Below, piece by piece: positions 44,052-54,700 of a DNA stretch of 64,000 nucleotides. This stretch comes from an uncultured beta proteobacterium (GTDB lineage: Bacteria; Pseudomonadota; Gammaproteobacteria; Burkholderiales; Rhodocyclaceae), in the NCBI GenBank assembly GCA_903886975.1, contig CAISOB010000004.1, positions 1-64,000 on the forward strand. Direction: 5' to 3'. The translations under genes were made by a program, and so were the position numbers. Positions within the stretch are counted from its first letter, which is position 1; every line of letters starts with the position of its first letter. The notes beneath the pieces are model-generated. The model was not told the DNA's origin, did not search any database, and saw only the letters and a list, made by a program, of their open reading frames with translations.

Positions 44052-44546
44052 ATGAACAAACTGTTAACAGTACTGATGGCCGCTGCCTTTGCGGCAACGA
44101 TGAGCCTCAATGCCGCAGCCGCTGACACCAAGGCTGAGGTGAAGGCCGATGTGAAAACCGAGAAGGCCGCGGCGACCGAAATGAAGAAGGATGCCAAGGC
44201 TGACTCGACTGAAACCAAGAAAACGGCTGGAGCGACCCTGAAGACGACCGACGCCAAGGCCGACTACAAGCTCGCCGAGAAGAATGCCAAGGCGGACTTC
44301 AAGACAGCGAGCGCCGATTGCAAGAAGAAGCCGTCGGCCGAACAGAAGGCTTGTTTGAAGGATGCCAAGGCCGTCAGCGACAAGACGACCGCCGATGCGA
44401 AAGCGACGATGGTCAAATCCGTGGCCGATGCCAAAGCCGCGAAGAAGGCCGCATCGTCCGACGCCGATGTGAGCAAGGACAAGGCGGGTGCGCAAGCCCT
44501 GGTCTCGAAGGACAAGGCCAAGGCTGAAGAAAAGGCCGCCAAGTAA
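44052..44546 (+). CDS. Exported Ala/Lys-rich protein with one C-x10-C unit
   Basis: MNKLLTVLMAAAFAATMSLNAAAADTKAEVKAD...ASADCKKKPSAEQKACLKDAKA. Confidence 0.8.
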   Translation: MNKLLTVLMAAAFAATMSLNAAAADTKAEVKADVKTEKAAATEMKKDAKADSTETKKTAGATLKTTDAKADYKLAEKNAKADFKTASADCKKKPSAEQKACLKDAKAVSDKTTADAKATMVKSVADAKAAKKAASSDADVSKDKAGAQALVSKDKAKAEEKAAK

Positions 44547-44592
44547 GGCAGCGGGCAACGCGCTGGCAAAGCGCTTTGCCGAGTCGATTAAA

Positions 44593-44628
44593 GCGAAGGG
44601 GTCGATGCGCAGGCATCGGCCCCTTCGC
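44593..44628. terminator. Strong hairpin downstream of the 44052 gene
   Basis: GCGAAGGGGTCGATGC-gcag-GCATCGGCCCCTTCGC. Confidence 0.65.
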
Positions 44629-44699
44629 TCGCTGTATTGAAGGAGAGATCCCAGAACCCGATTCCCCCGACGGGTCGAACCTGAGGTTCGTCGCGTAGT

Positions 44700-44719
44700 T
44701 ACGTCTGCTGGCGCACAGA
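44700..44719. promoter_or_regulatory. Crp-like palindromic site TACGTCTGCTGGCGCACAGA
   Basis: Strong right half-site, about 78 bp upstream of the 44797 start. Confidence 0.6.
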
Positions 44720-44796
44720 CTGGTCAGCGAGCTAACGGCCAAAATACATAACTGGCACGGACATCACCGTGCAAACGAAATACCAAGGAATCCATC

Positions 44797-45189
44797 ATGA
44801 AAGCATCATCGGCTTTGGCTGTGCTCGCGTTTGCGGTCACTTTATCCTCGCCTGTCTACGCCCAACATGGTCATGGTGGCGGTCACGGCGGCGGCTGGGG
44901 CTTGGGAGGCTTGGTGGTCGGCGCCGCGATATTCGGCTTGGCAGCGCAATCGGCTTATCAATCTTCGTATGCGTATTCATACCCCTATCAGAATCCATAC
45001 CCGTATCCGTATGAATCGCCGATGCCGATTTACGTGCAACCCACTTACGTGCAAGCTCCGCAGCAGGCCATGGCGGTTCCGGCGATGGCGTCGTGGTATT
45101 TCTGCCGTGATAGCCAGGCCTACTACCCCTACGTGCAAAGCTGCGCTGCTGGATGGGAGCGCGTTCCCGCGACCCCACCGGGCCAATAG
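44797..45189 (+). CDS. Exported Gly/His- and Tyr/Pro-rich protein of unknown function
   Basis: Signal peptide MKASSALAVLAFAVTLSSPVYA, then QHGHGGGHGGGW, PYQNPYPYPYES and C-term WYFCRDSQAYYPYVQSCAAGWERVPATPP. Confidence 0.82.
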   Translation: MKASSALAVLAFAVTLSSPVYAQHGHGGGHGGGWGLGGLVVGAAIFGLAAQSAYQSSYAYSYPYQNPYPYPYESPMPIYVQPTYVQAPQQAMAVPAMASWYFCRDSQAYYPYVQSCAAGWERVPATPPGQ

Positions 45190-45772
45190 CCGCGGCCAAA
45201 GAACAGGCCGATGACTGCGCGGCGTAGGCCTTGCGCGCCTCTTGGAGTTGCAAAGTTCAATCGCGGATCAGAGTACTCAGGAGATTAAGATGACGACAGG
45301 ATTTCCAATTTTCGTTCGTATCGAGGTGCTGCTCCGGTATTTGATCAATACCCGTCCAATTGCTGAAAACCGGGTACAGAAACAACTCGCCGAACGATCG
45401 GGGCCGCCGATCGGGGACGGGATGCAAGGGGGTGCCTTATCAAGTGCAGATGTCGTCAGCTCAGCTGCCGCAGTTTCCGCCTCGGCTGCGTCGGCGAGAT
45501 TGAGTCGTCCGAGTTACGGAAGTCGGAGAACCAATTGCTCCGTCGAATATACCCGCTCGAATTTGGGGTAATCGCCGGAGTTCGCGAGCGGTGAGCTTGG
45601 CGGCGTCGGGTGGCGTCGGCGTCTCAAAGCAGGCAGTGAAGATTCCGACGCAATTCCGCCACTGAGGTAACACTGCGCATATTCTTGATTCGAGGGCGTA
45701 TGACAATTTCATCGTCGGTGGGATATGCGTGCTATTGCCCCGCGGTGCCGCTGCCGCCTCAGGAATGAGCCC

Positions 45773-48010
45773 ATGAACCCGAACCGACTTCCCTTCCCGA
45801 AATTGAGGGATGCCGCTGTTGCGCGATTGCTGAGCGCTCCGCCTGCGGTAACGCGCCCGGTCGCCGAAACGCTGTATGAACTCCAGGTCCATCAGATCGA
45901 ACTGGAGATGCAAAACGAGGCTTTGCGGGAGGCGCAGGCTGCCCAAGTCGAACTTCTGAAGCGCTACGAGGAACTCTACGAGTTCGCGCCCGTCGGCTAC
46001 CTCACCCTTACTGAAGAAGCGCTGATTGCCAATAGCAACCTGCGCGCCTCGACCTTGATCGGCGTCGGCCGTTCGCAACTTCTGCAACAGCCTTTTTCGC
46101 GTTTCCTGTCCCTCGAGGACGCTGATCGTTGGCACCTGTCATTCGCCAGTGCATTGAAGGGAGAACGCCAACTGGATTGTGAGCTGGCCATCCGGGGCAA
46201 GGATGGCGCGCTGGTCCACGTCAGGTTGAACAGCCTGATGTTGACCAAGGATGATCTCTCGGCGACGATCAATGTGGTCCTGACCGAAATCAACGAGAGC
46301 AAGCAGGCGGAATTGATCCTCGCCACCAAGGAACTCGTTTTTCAGAACCGGGAAAAGGAACATCGAGCCGCTGAACTTGTTATTGCCAACAAGGAGCTTA
46401 TTTTTCAGAACCAGGAGAAAGAAGATCGGGCCGCTGAACTGGGCGTTGCCAACAAGGAGCTCGTCTTTCAAAACGAAGAGAAGGAACAGCGGGCCGCCGA
46501 GCTCGTCATTGCCAACGAGGAGCTCGTCTTTCAGAACCGGGAAAAAGAAGACCGGGCCGCTGAGCTCGATGTTGCCAACAAGGAACTCGCCTTCCAAAAC
46601 GAAGAGAAGGAACACCGGGCCGCCGAGCTGATCGTTGCCAACAAGGAACTCGTCTTTCAGAATCAGGAAAAAGAAAACCGAGCCGCTGAGCTCGGCGTTG
46701 CCAACATGGAGCTCGTCTTTCAGAACGAAGAGAAAGAACACCGGGCGACCGAGCTTGGCATCGCAAATGACTCTTTGCGCGAGAGTGAAAGACGGGTGCT
46801 CAGGCGCACCGCCGAACTCGAGGATGCGAACAACTCGCTCATCCTTGCCCGATGCCAGGCCGAATCCGCCAACTCCGCCAAGAGCGATTTTCTCGCCAAC
46901 ATGAGCCACGAAATTAGAACGCCGATGAATGGCATTTTGGGCATGGCGTACATTCTGCGACGTGGCGGCGTAACACTGCTTCAGTCCGATTATCTCGACA
47001 AGATCGACACTGCCGCACAACACCTTCTCGGGATCATCAACGACATCCTCGACATTTCGAAGATCGAGGCCGGAAAATTCGTCCTCGAGGAAGCGCCGGT
47101 TTCCTTCCCGAGCTTGCTGTCCAATGTCGTTTCCATCGTCTCGGAGGGTGTCAAGAGCAAAGGCATTGAATTGCGCGTCCGGACCGAGGCTTTGCCTTCC
47201 AACCTGCTGGGCGACCCCACGCGGCTGCAACAATCTTTGCTCAACTATGCGACCAACGCGCTGAAATTCACCGAAGCGGGTTCGATTACGCTACGCACCG
47301 TCAAGTTGAAGGAGACCGCCGAGTCGGTGTGGGTGCGTTTCGAAGTGCAGGATACCGGCATCGGCATTCCACCCGAAGCGGTGACGCGAATCTTTCGCGC
47401 CTTCGAGCAAGCCGACAATTCGACCACGCGCAAGTACGGCGGCACCGGCCTTGGACTGGCCATTACGCGCCGTCTGGTCGAGCAGATGGGAGGCGGCGTT
47501 GGCGTTGAAAGTCTGCAGGGCGTCGGCAGCACGTTCTGGCTCACCGTGAAACTGAAGAAAGGCATTGAAACGGGCCCGCGGGAGCCGGCCGCGGCTATTG
47601 ATGCCGAGTTGCTTCTGCGGTTGCGCCATTCAGGAAAGCGCATTCTGGTCGCGGACGATGAACCGGTGAACCAGGAAGTGACGAGGTTTCTGCTCGAGGA
47701 CATCGGTCTGAAGGCCGATTCGGCGGAAGATGGTGTAGAGGCCGTCGCCTTGGCCCGGAAGACGGTCTATGCGGCCATCCTCATGGACATGCAGATGCCC
47801 AGGCTGAATGGGCTGGAGGCGACGCGGCAGATACGCCAGATCCCTGGCTACCGGCAGATTCCGATCATTGCCATGACGGCCAACGCCTTCGTCGAGGATA
47901 CCTCGCGGTGCCTGGAAGCCGGGATGGACGACTTCATGATCAAGCCCTTCGACCCGGACAAGCTCTACTCGATGTTGATTGCTCATCTGGATCTGCGCTC
48001 CGCATCATAG
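45773..48010 (+). CDS. PAS-containing hybrid histidine kinase/response regulator with 21-aa repeats
   Basis: [21 protein letters not shown] (HisKA), [20 protein letters not shown] (HATPase), [13 protein letters not shown]...[22 protein letters not shown] (REC). SD aggaatgagccc before ATG 45773. Confidence 0.95.
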   Translation: MNPNRLPFPKLRDAAVARLLSAPPAVTRPVAETLYELQVHQIELEMQNEALREAQAAQVELLKRYEELYEFAPVGYLTLTEEALIANSNLRASTLIGVGRSQLLQQPFSRFLSLEDADRWHLSFASALKGERQLDCELAIRGKDGALVHVRLNSLMLTKDDLSATINVVLTEINESKQAELILATKELVFQNREKEHRAAELVIANKELIFQNQEKEDRAAELGVANKELVFQNEEKEQRAAELVIANEELVFQNREKEDRAAELDVANKELAFQNEEKEHRAAELIVANKELVFQNQEKENRAAELGVANMELVFQNEEKEHRATELGIANDSLRESERRVLRRTAELEDANNSLILARCQAESANSAKSDFLANMSHEIRTPMNGILGMAYILRRGGVTLLQSDYLDKIDTAAQHLLGIINDILDISKIEAGKFVLEEAPVSFPSLLSNVVSIVSEGVKSKGIELRVRTEALPSNLLGDPTRLQQSLLNYATNALKFTEAGSITLRTVKLKETAESVWVRFEVQDTGIGIPPEAVTRIFRAFEQADNSTTRKYGGTGLGLAITRRLVEQMGGGVGVESLQGVGSTFWLTVKLKKGIETGPREPAAAIDAELLLRLRHSGKRILVADDEPVNQEVTRFLLEDIGLKADSAEDGVEAVALARKTVYAAILMDMQMPRLNGLEATRQIRQIPGYRQIPIIAMTANAFVEDTSRCLEAGMDDFMIKPFDPDKLYSMLIAHLDLRSAS
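46313..46753 (+). repeat. Seven in-frame 63-bp (21-aa) tandem repeats in the histidine kinase
   Basis: Units of L-(V/G)-(I/V)-A-N-K-E-L-V-F-Q-N-(E/Q/R)-E-K-E-x-R-A-A-E starting at 46313, 46376, 46439 and so on; an eighth degenerate unit starts at 46754. Confidence 0.95.
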
Positions 48011-48125
48011 CGGCGTGCCGCAGGTCCGCTGGCCGGCGATCGACGGGATGTCGCCACAAATATGCATAGGGCATGTTACGGCCATGGCGGCCGCCGGCAT
48101 TCGAATTGCGAATCGTCGAAGCATC

Positions 48126-48145
48126 TCTGTACGGGGCCGCACAGA
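48126..48145. promoter_or_regulatory. Crp-like palindromic site TCTGTACGGGGCCGCACAGA
   Basis: TCTGTACGG-GG-CCGCACAGA, nearly perfect 9-bp arms, about 184 bp upstream of 48329. Confidence 0.65.
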
Positions 48146-48328
48146 GCGCGTTGCAGAATTCTGCCAAATTGGGCGCTTGCTGCGAATCGGCAATGCACGG
48201 GTGCGAAGGCTTGTTCAATATCCTGCGGACCTTGAGTAAACCCCGTGTGAGCACCAAGTTGCGTCAGCTGTTTGAACCAAACAACGCGGTTCGGCATTCG
48301 CTGTGTAACTTCTTACAGGAACGATCAG

Positions 48329-49147
48329 ATGAATTCAATGTTGAGAACCGCTTTGTCCATGACCGCTGTCGCGATTTCCGCGCAGGCGGCAGCGGCGGGG
48401 CTTACTTTTTACGAACGCGACAACTTTCAAGGCCGGTCCTTCACCACCGAGCAACCGGTCCGCAACTTCCGGCGCACGGATTTCGACGACCGTGCTTCGT
48501 CGGTCGTCGTTTTCGGCGATCGCTGGGAAGTTTGCGAAGACGCCGGCTTCAGAGGCCGGTGTGTGGTCTTGCGTCCGGGCCAGTATCCGTCGTTGGCGGC
48601 GATGGGCCTGAACGATCGCATCTCGTCGGTGCGCGATGTCGGCCGCGATGCGCAAGTCGATGAGCTTCGTTATGCTCCCGCGCCGCCGCCGCCACCCGCC
48701 GCGGTCTATGACAATCACCGCCGCAATGACGAACGGCTTTACGACGCCAAGGTGATCGCAGTGCGCGCAGTAGCCGGAACGCCCGAGCAGCGCTGCTGGG
48801 TCGATCAGGAACAGGTCGTTCAGGAGCGCAGCCGAGTCAACGTTCCGGGAGCGATCGTCGGTGCCGTGCTCGGCGGCGTCCTCGGGCATCAAATCGGCAA
48901 TGGGCGCGGCAACGATCTTGCCACGGTGGGCGGCGCCGTCGCCGGCGGCGCGGTCGGGGCCAACGTCGGTCGCGGCCAGCAGACGGAAACCCGGGACGTG
49001 AAGCATTGCGAAAACGTCGCCGGCCAGGTCCGGCCCGAATACTGGGATGTCACCTATAACTTCCGGGGTGAGGACCATCGCATGCAGATGACCACGCCGC
49101 CCGGACCCACCGTCATCGTCAACGAGCGGGGCGAGCCACGCTCATGA
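48329..49147 (+). CDS. Beta/gamma-crystallin-like exported protein with glycine-zipper domain
   Basis: LTFYERDNFQGRSF...DDRASSVVV and WEVCEDAGFRGRCVVLRPGQYPSLAAMGLNDRISSVR (two Greek-key-type motifs); later GAIVGAVLGGVLGHQIGNGRGNDLATVGGAVAGGAVGANVG. Confidence 0.88.
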   Translation: MNSMLRTALSMTAVAISAQAAAAGLTFYERDNFQGRSFTTEQPVRNFRRTDFDDRASSVVVFGDRWEVCEDAGFRGRCVVLRPGQYPSLAAMGLNDRISSVRDVGRDAQVDELRYAPAPPPPPAAVYDNHRRNDERLYDAKVIAVRAVAGTPEQRCWVDQEQVVQERSRVNVPGAIVGAVLGGVLGHQIGNGRGNDLATVGGAVAGGAVGANVGRGQQTETRDVKHCENVAGQVRPEYWDVTYNFRGEDHRMQMTTPPGPTVIVNERGEPRS

Positions 49148-49968
49148 AACCGCAAATGAAAATTCGCGTCGGTTTCGAAATGGTCTATGACTGCCCGCAG
49201 CCCACGCCGATAATCTTCACCCTGAACGTTCACTTCACGCGCGTATCCGATCTCGTCGGCCGCGATGACCTGAGCTTCGATCCGCCGGTTCCGATATCGG
49301 CCTATCGCGACAGCTTTGGCAACTGGTGCACCCGCATCGTCGCACCGACGGGACGTCTGCGCGTTTCCGCCGATGCCGTCGTGCGGGATAGCGGGGTTCC
49401 CGATGTGGTCGTCCCACAGGCGCAGCAGCTTCCGGTGCCGGACCTGCCCGACGAAACCTTGCTCTTCCTGCTCGGCAGCCGCTATTGCGAGACCGACAAG
49501 CTATCCGAGATCGCCTGGAATCTCTTCGGGCAGGCGCCGACCGGCTGGGGCCGCGTCCAGGCCATCTGCGATTATGTCAATGGCCATATCACATTCGGCT
49601 ATGAAAACGCCCGCATGACGCGTTCGGCGTTGGAAGCCTATTACGACAGGACGGGCGTCTGTCGTGACTTTACCCACCTGGCCATCGCCTTTTGCCGCTG
49701 CATGAACATCCCGGCGCGATACTGTACCGGTTACCTTGGCGACATCGGAATGCCGCCGCCCTACGGCACGATGGATTTCGCCGCGTGGTTCGAGGTCTTT
49801 CTCGGCGGGCATTGGTATACCTTCGATGCGCGCAACAACACGCCGCGCATCGGCCGGGTGTTGATCGCGCGCGGTCGCGACGCCTCCGACGTTGCGCTGA
49901 GCAGCACATTCGGTCCGAACACGCTGGAAAGCTTCAAGGTGTGGACCGATGAAGTCGGCGTCAGCTAG
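49144..49968 (+). CDS. Transglutaminase-like family protein
   Basis: YYDRTGVCRDFTHLAIAFCRCMNIPARYCTGYLGDIG...MDFAAWFEVFLGGHWYTFDARNN. ATGA overlap with the upstream gene. Confidence 0.92.
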   Translation: MKPQMKIRVGFEMVYDCPQPTPIIFTLNVHFTRVSDLVGRDDLSFDPPVPISAYRDSFGNWCTRIVAPTGRLRVSADAVVRDSGVPDVVVPQAQQLPVPDLPDETLLFLLGSRYCETDKLSEIAWNLFGQAPTGWGRVQAICDYVNGHITFGYENARMTRSALEAYYDRTGVCRDFTHLAIAFCRCMNIPARYCTGYLGDIGMPPPYGTMDFAAWFEVFLGGHWYTFDARNNTPRIGRVLIARGRDASDVALSSTFGPNTLESFKVWTDEVGVS

Positions 49969-51761
49969 CCCGTTCGGCTTTGCTGCGCCTGGGCCAGTGC
50001 CAGGTCGAGCGCAACCATGAACTCGTTGATCTTGACCGGTTTGGTCAGGTAGCGGAAGAAGCCGGCCTGCAGGCCCTTCTCGATATCGTGCGGCATCGCG
50101 TTGGCGGAAAGGGCGACGACCGGGATGCGCGCGGTTGCAGGGTCCTCGGCCAGGATTTTCAAAGCGTCAATGCCGCTGATGCCCGGCAGGTTGATGTCCA
50201 TCAGAATGACATCGGGCTGCGCGCTGCGGGCCAGGTTGATGCCGCTGATGCCGTCGCGCGCGCTGATCAGGCGCAGTTCGGGCCGGCGCGCGATGATGTC
50301 CTCGACCAGCATCAGATTGGCGGGGTTATCCTCAACATAGAGCAGGGTGCGCAGCGGCGCATCGCCGGTCGCCTGCGCGGTGACGCAGTCCGCGGCTAGC
50401 GGTGCCGGCGAAGCGAGTTCCGCATCGCCCGCGAGCTTAAGCTCGATCCAGAATTCGCTGCCTTCGCCGACCGTGCTCTCGACGCCGATGATCCCGCCCA
50501 TCAGGGCCACGAGTTGCTTGCAAACGACAAGGCCGATGCCGGTGCCCTGTTCGGCGCTGGCCTCTTGGCCCAGTCGATTGAAGGGTTGGAAGAGCTGCGC
50601 CAGCTGTTCCGGCAGGAGGCCCGCGCCAGTGTCGCGCACGCTGATGCGAATTCTTTCCGGGCCGGGAATGATGCACGCCACCAGCACGGTTCCGTGCTTC
50701 CGGTTGTACTTGATCGCGTTCGACAGCAGGTTGATCAGCACCTGCTTGACGCGGATCCGGTCGGCTCTGATGTAGTGGGTGCGTTCGAAGCGCGGGAAAG
50801 TGACGCTGATGCCGCGGCTTTGCGCCTGGGGCTCGATCATGCTCTGGCATTCGAGCATGATTTCGGAAAGCGACACCGGCTCGACCGACAGCGAAAGCTT
50901 GCCCGATTCGATCAGCGCGAGGTCGAGTATTTCGTTGATCAGCTCGAGCAGGTACCAGCCGGCCTTGAGGATCTGCCCGATGTTGCGTTGCTGGCCCGGC
51001 GTCAGCGGCGGATTTCCCGATTCCATGAGCTGGGCAAAGCCGAGAATCGCGCTGAGCGGCGTGCGCAGTTCATGGCTCATGCCCGACAGGAAATTCGATT
51101 TGGCGAGGTTGGCCCTGTCGGCGACGAGCCGGGCGTTTTCCAGCTCGGTGTTGCGCTCCTGCAAGACCTGATCGAGCAGCAGGCGCTCGACTTCGATCTG
51201 TTTGCGCTCGGTGATGTCGATCACCATGATGCGCGTCACCGCCGTGCCATCGGCCTCGCTTGCCGCGGTTACGCGCAGGCGTGCCCAGAACGGCGTCCGG
51301 TCGTCTTTGAGCATGTGCAGATCGCACCACTGCGCTGCGGAAGTGGCGATCTGCTTGCGATAGCGGTAATAGCTGTCCTGATCTTCACTGACGATGAAGC
51401 GGGTCATCGGCTTGCCAACCAGATCGGCGCGCGACAGACCGAGCAGGGTCGCGCCGGCGAGATTGGCTTCGAGCAGCAGCCCGGTCGCCTCGCTGACCGT
51501 GTAGTAACTGACCGGCGCCAGGTCGTAGAGATCGAAATAGCGGGCGCGCGAGACATCGAGTTCGACCTGCGTGCGGCGCAGTTCCTCGTTCTGCATCTCG
51601 AGTTCGATCTGGTGCACGCGCAGTTCGTGCAGCATCTGCCGGGTCTGTTCGGGGGACAGGGCTGCCGCGTCATCCGCGCCGGCGAGGGAATTGTCCGCCG
51701 CGATCGCCAGAGCTCGCCGGCGAAGTTCGGCAGCGTGATCGCTCTTTTCGTGGCTGGTCAT
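49965..51761 (-). CDS. PAS domain hybrid histidine kinase with C-terminal receiver
   Basis: FLSGMSHELRTPLSAILGFAQLMES; GTGIGLVVCKQLVALMGG; LLYVEDNPANLMLVEDIIARRPELRLISARDG...VILMDINLPGISGIDALK. Confidence 0.95.
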   Translation of the reverse strand: MTSHEKSDHAAELRRRALAIAADNSLAGADDAAALSPEQTRQMLHELRVHQIELEMQNEELRRTQVELDVSRARYFDLYDLAPVSYYTVSEATGLLLEANLAGATLLGLSRADLVGKPMTRFIVSEDQDSYYRYRKQIATSAAQWCDLHMLKDDRTPFWARLRVTAASEADGTAVTRIMVIDITERKQIEVERLLLDQVLQERNTELENARLVADRANLAKSNFLSGMSHELRTPLSAILGFAQLMESGNPPLTPGQQRNIGQILKAGWYLLELINEILDLALIESGKLSLSVEPVSLSEIMLECQSMIEPQAQSRGISVTFPRFERTHYIRADRIRVKQVLINLLSNAIKYNRKHGTVLVACIIPGPERIRISVRDTGAGLLPEQLAQLFQPFNRLGQEASAEQGTGIGLVVCKQLVALMGGIIGVESTVGEGSEFWIELKLAGDAELASPAPLAADCVTAQATGDAPLRTLLYVEDNPANLMLVEDIIARRPELRLISARDGISGINLARSAQPDVILMDINLPGISGIDALKILAEDPATARIPVVALSANAMPHDIEKGLQAGFFRYLTKPVKINEFMVALDLALAQAQQSRTG

Positions 51762-54700
51762 TTATCGCGGGCTCCGATGGTTCGTTCGGTCGTGGCGATC
51801 GCATACCTCTGCCCGGCCTCGTCGAGCAGCGCGGTGGCCGTCACCCAGACCTCGAGTACGGTGCCGTCCCGGGCAATCCGGCGGGTGCGATACGGCGCCA
51901 GCGTGTCGGCGCCGCCTTGCTGCTGCATCTTGACCAGAGCTTCTTCATGCCCGCCGGGCGGCATCCGCTCGCGCAGATTGAGCAGCAGGGCTTCGGCTTC
52001 GCTCCAGCCGTAGAGGCGCGCGGCACCCGGGTTCCAGGCCAGGGTGCGGCCCTCGAGATCGTGCACGGTGATGGCGTCGTGTGCGTCGCGCACGACCACG
52101 GCCAGGCGCAACTGCTTGTTGGCGTTGTCGAGGGCGGCGCGGGTGCGCACGATCTCGGTGATGTTGACGAAGGAGATCACCGCGCCCTCGATAACGTTGT
52201 CGAGCGTGCGGTAGGGCTGGATGCGCATCGTGTACCACGCGTCCTCGACGGTCTGTACGTCGCGCTCGCTGGGGATCAGGGTATCGAGCACGGTCTTCAC
52301 GTCGGCGACCAGGCTGTCGTAGCCGACGAGGTTGGAGGCGATGTGCGCGACCGGCCGGCCGACGTCGCTCAGGATCAGGTTGATGACCGCGCTGGCGGCC
52401 GGCGTGAAGCGCAGGATGCGCAGCTGATGATCGACAAAGACCGTGCCGATGCCGGTGCCGGCGAGCAGGTTGTTCATGTCGTTGTTGGCGCGCGACAGAT
52501 CGACGACCTTGGTTTGCAGCTCGGCGTTAACCGTCGCCAGTTCCTCGTTGACCGACTGCAATTCTTCTTTCGAGGTTTCGAGCTCCTCGTTCGTCGATTG
52601 CAGCTCTTCATTGACCGACTGCATTTCCTCGTTCGAGGATTTCAACTCTTCGTTCGAACTCTCGAGTTCCTCGTGCGTGCTGTGCAGGTATTCGTCCTTG
52701 GCCCGCAGTTCCTCGGTCAGCGCCAGGATGCGCGCGTCGACGGCGGCCCCGGCCTTGCCCGCCGCCGTGGCCGGACGGGCGCCGGATTTGCCCGATGCCG
52801 GTTCGGCGGCCGGCGTGTCTTCGAGGACGACCAGATACAGCGCCGACTGTGCCGGCTCCAACATCGATGCGCTGTCGGCGGGCAGCGGATGGACGCTCAG
52901 CTTGACCCGGGTGTAGTGGCCGTTGGTCTTGACGTTCAAAGCCGGGCAGCGAACGACCTCTTTACGCTCGGCCGCTTTGTGCAGTGCGATGGCAAGCTCG
53001 GGCCGCAGCCCTTCGCGGGCCATCTTCAGGATATTGCTGACGCCCGTCTCGCCGGGCGCCGGTTCGAGGTACATGCCGGTGCGGCCGTGCAGGTAAAAAA
53101 TGTCGCCCTGCGCGTTGACCAGCGCGGCGGCCGGGGCGATCTCCTGCAGCAGGGCGCGCTCGGTCAATTCGCGCAGTGGCCGCTTGGCGCGCTGGCCGGC
53201 CTTGACGGTGTCCGCAGCGTCGCTCGCCTGCGCCGTGTCTCTGGCCGCCGTCACCGGCGGAAGAAGATGTCCAGGCGCGGCGCGCCGCGCATCCGGATCG
53301 TCGCCGCTGCGTCGATACAGCTTGGCCTTGCGGTCGAGTACGGCAAACAGCTCGACGGACTCGCCGACGCCTTCGGAGGTGCCGAGGAATAGTATGCCAT
53401 TAGGTTTCAGCGCATAGTGGAACAGCGGGATGAGTTTTTTCTGCAGGTCGGCGCCCAGGTAGATCAGCAGGTTGCGGCAACTGATCAGGTCGAGCCTGGA
53501 AAACGGTGGATCCTTGATCAGGTCCTGCTCGGAAAACACCAGCATGTCGCGCAGGCCCTTGTTGATGCGGTAGGCGCTGCCGTCGGGCACGGCGGTAAAG
53601 AAACGCCCCAGGCGTTCCGGCGAAATATCGGCGGCGATGCTGGCCGGATACAGACCGGTGCGCGCCGCGGCGATCGCGCGGCTGTCGATGTCGGTGGCGA
53701 AGACCTGCACCGAATAGTTCTGCCTGAGCGCCTCCATGCGTTCCTGCAGGAGAATGGCGAGCGAATACGCTTCTTCGCCGGTCGAGCAGCCGGTCGACCA
53801 GACCCGCACCGCGCTGCCGGCCGGCTTGTCGGCGAACAGTCGGGGGATGACTTCATCCTCGAGAATCTGGAAGGCTTCGGGATCGCGGAAAAAATTGGTT
53901 ACGCCGATCAGCAGGTCGCGAAACAGGGCATCCACTTCGGCTGTTGTTTCCTGCAGATACTTGAGATAGCTGGCGATCGAGTCGATCTGGTGCACGGCCA
54001 TGCGCCGCTCGATGCGGCGGTGTATGGTACTCGGCTTGTATTGCGAGAAATCGTGTCCGGTCTGGGCGCGCAGCAGGATGAAGATCTTCTTGATCGCGCT
54101 CTCGTTCCTCGGCGTCGGCGCGGTGTCTGCGCGCGGCAGCTTGCCGAACGCGTGCGCGGTGTAGGCGATCAGCTGGGCGGGCATTTCGGCCGGCGGCAGT
54201 TCAAAGTCGACGAGGCCGGTGGCCAGGGCATTGCACGGCATCCCGTCGAATTCGCAGGAGGCCGGGTTCTGCACCATGACCATGCCGCCCTGGCCCTTGA
54301 TCTCGCGCAGTCCGAGCGTACCGTCGCTGCCGGTGCCGGAGAGCACGATGCCGATGGCCCGCTCGCGCTGATCCTGCGCCAGCGAGCGGAAGAAGAAATC
54401 GATCGGCAGGCGATGGCCGCGCGGCGCCGTCGGTTCGAGCAGGTGCAGCGCGCCGTTGAGAAAAGCCATGTCATAGTTGGGCGGGATGATGTAGGCGCAG
54501 TTGACCTGCACCACCATGCCGTCGCCGACCTCGAAGACCTGCATGCGGGTGTAGCGCTGGATGAGCTCGGTGAGCAGGCTCTTGTGGTCCGGCGCGAGGT
54601 GCTGCACCAGGACGAAGGCCATGCCGGGTTCGGCGTCGGCGGGCATGCCCGCGAAGAAGGCCTCGAAGGCAGCCAGGCCGCCGGCCGAGGCGCCGATGCC

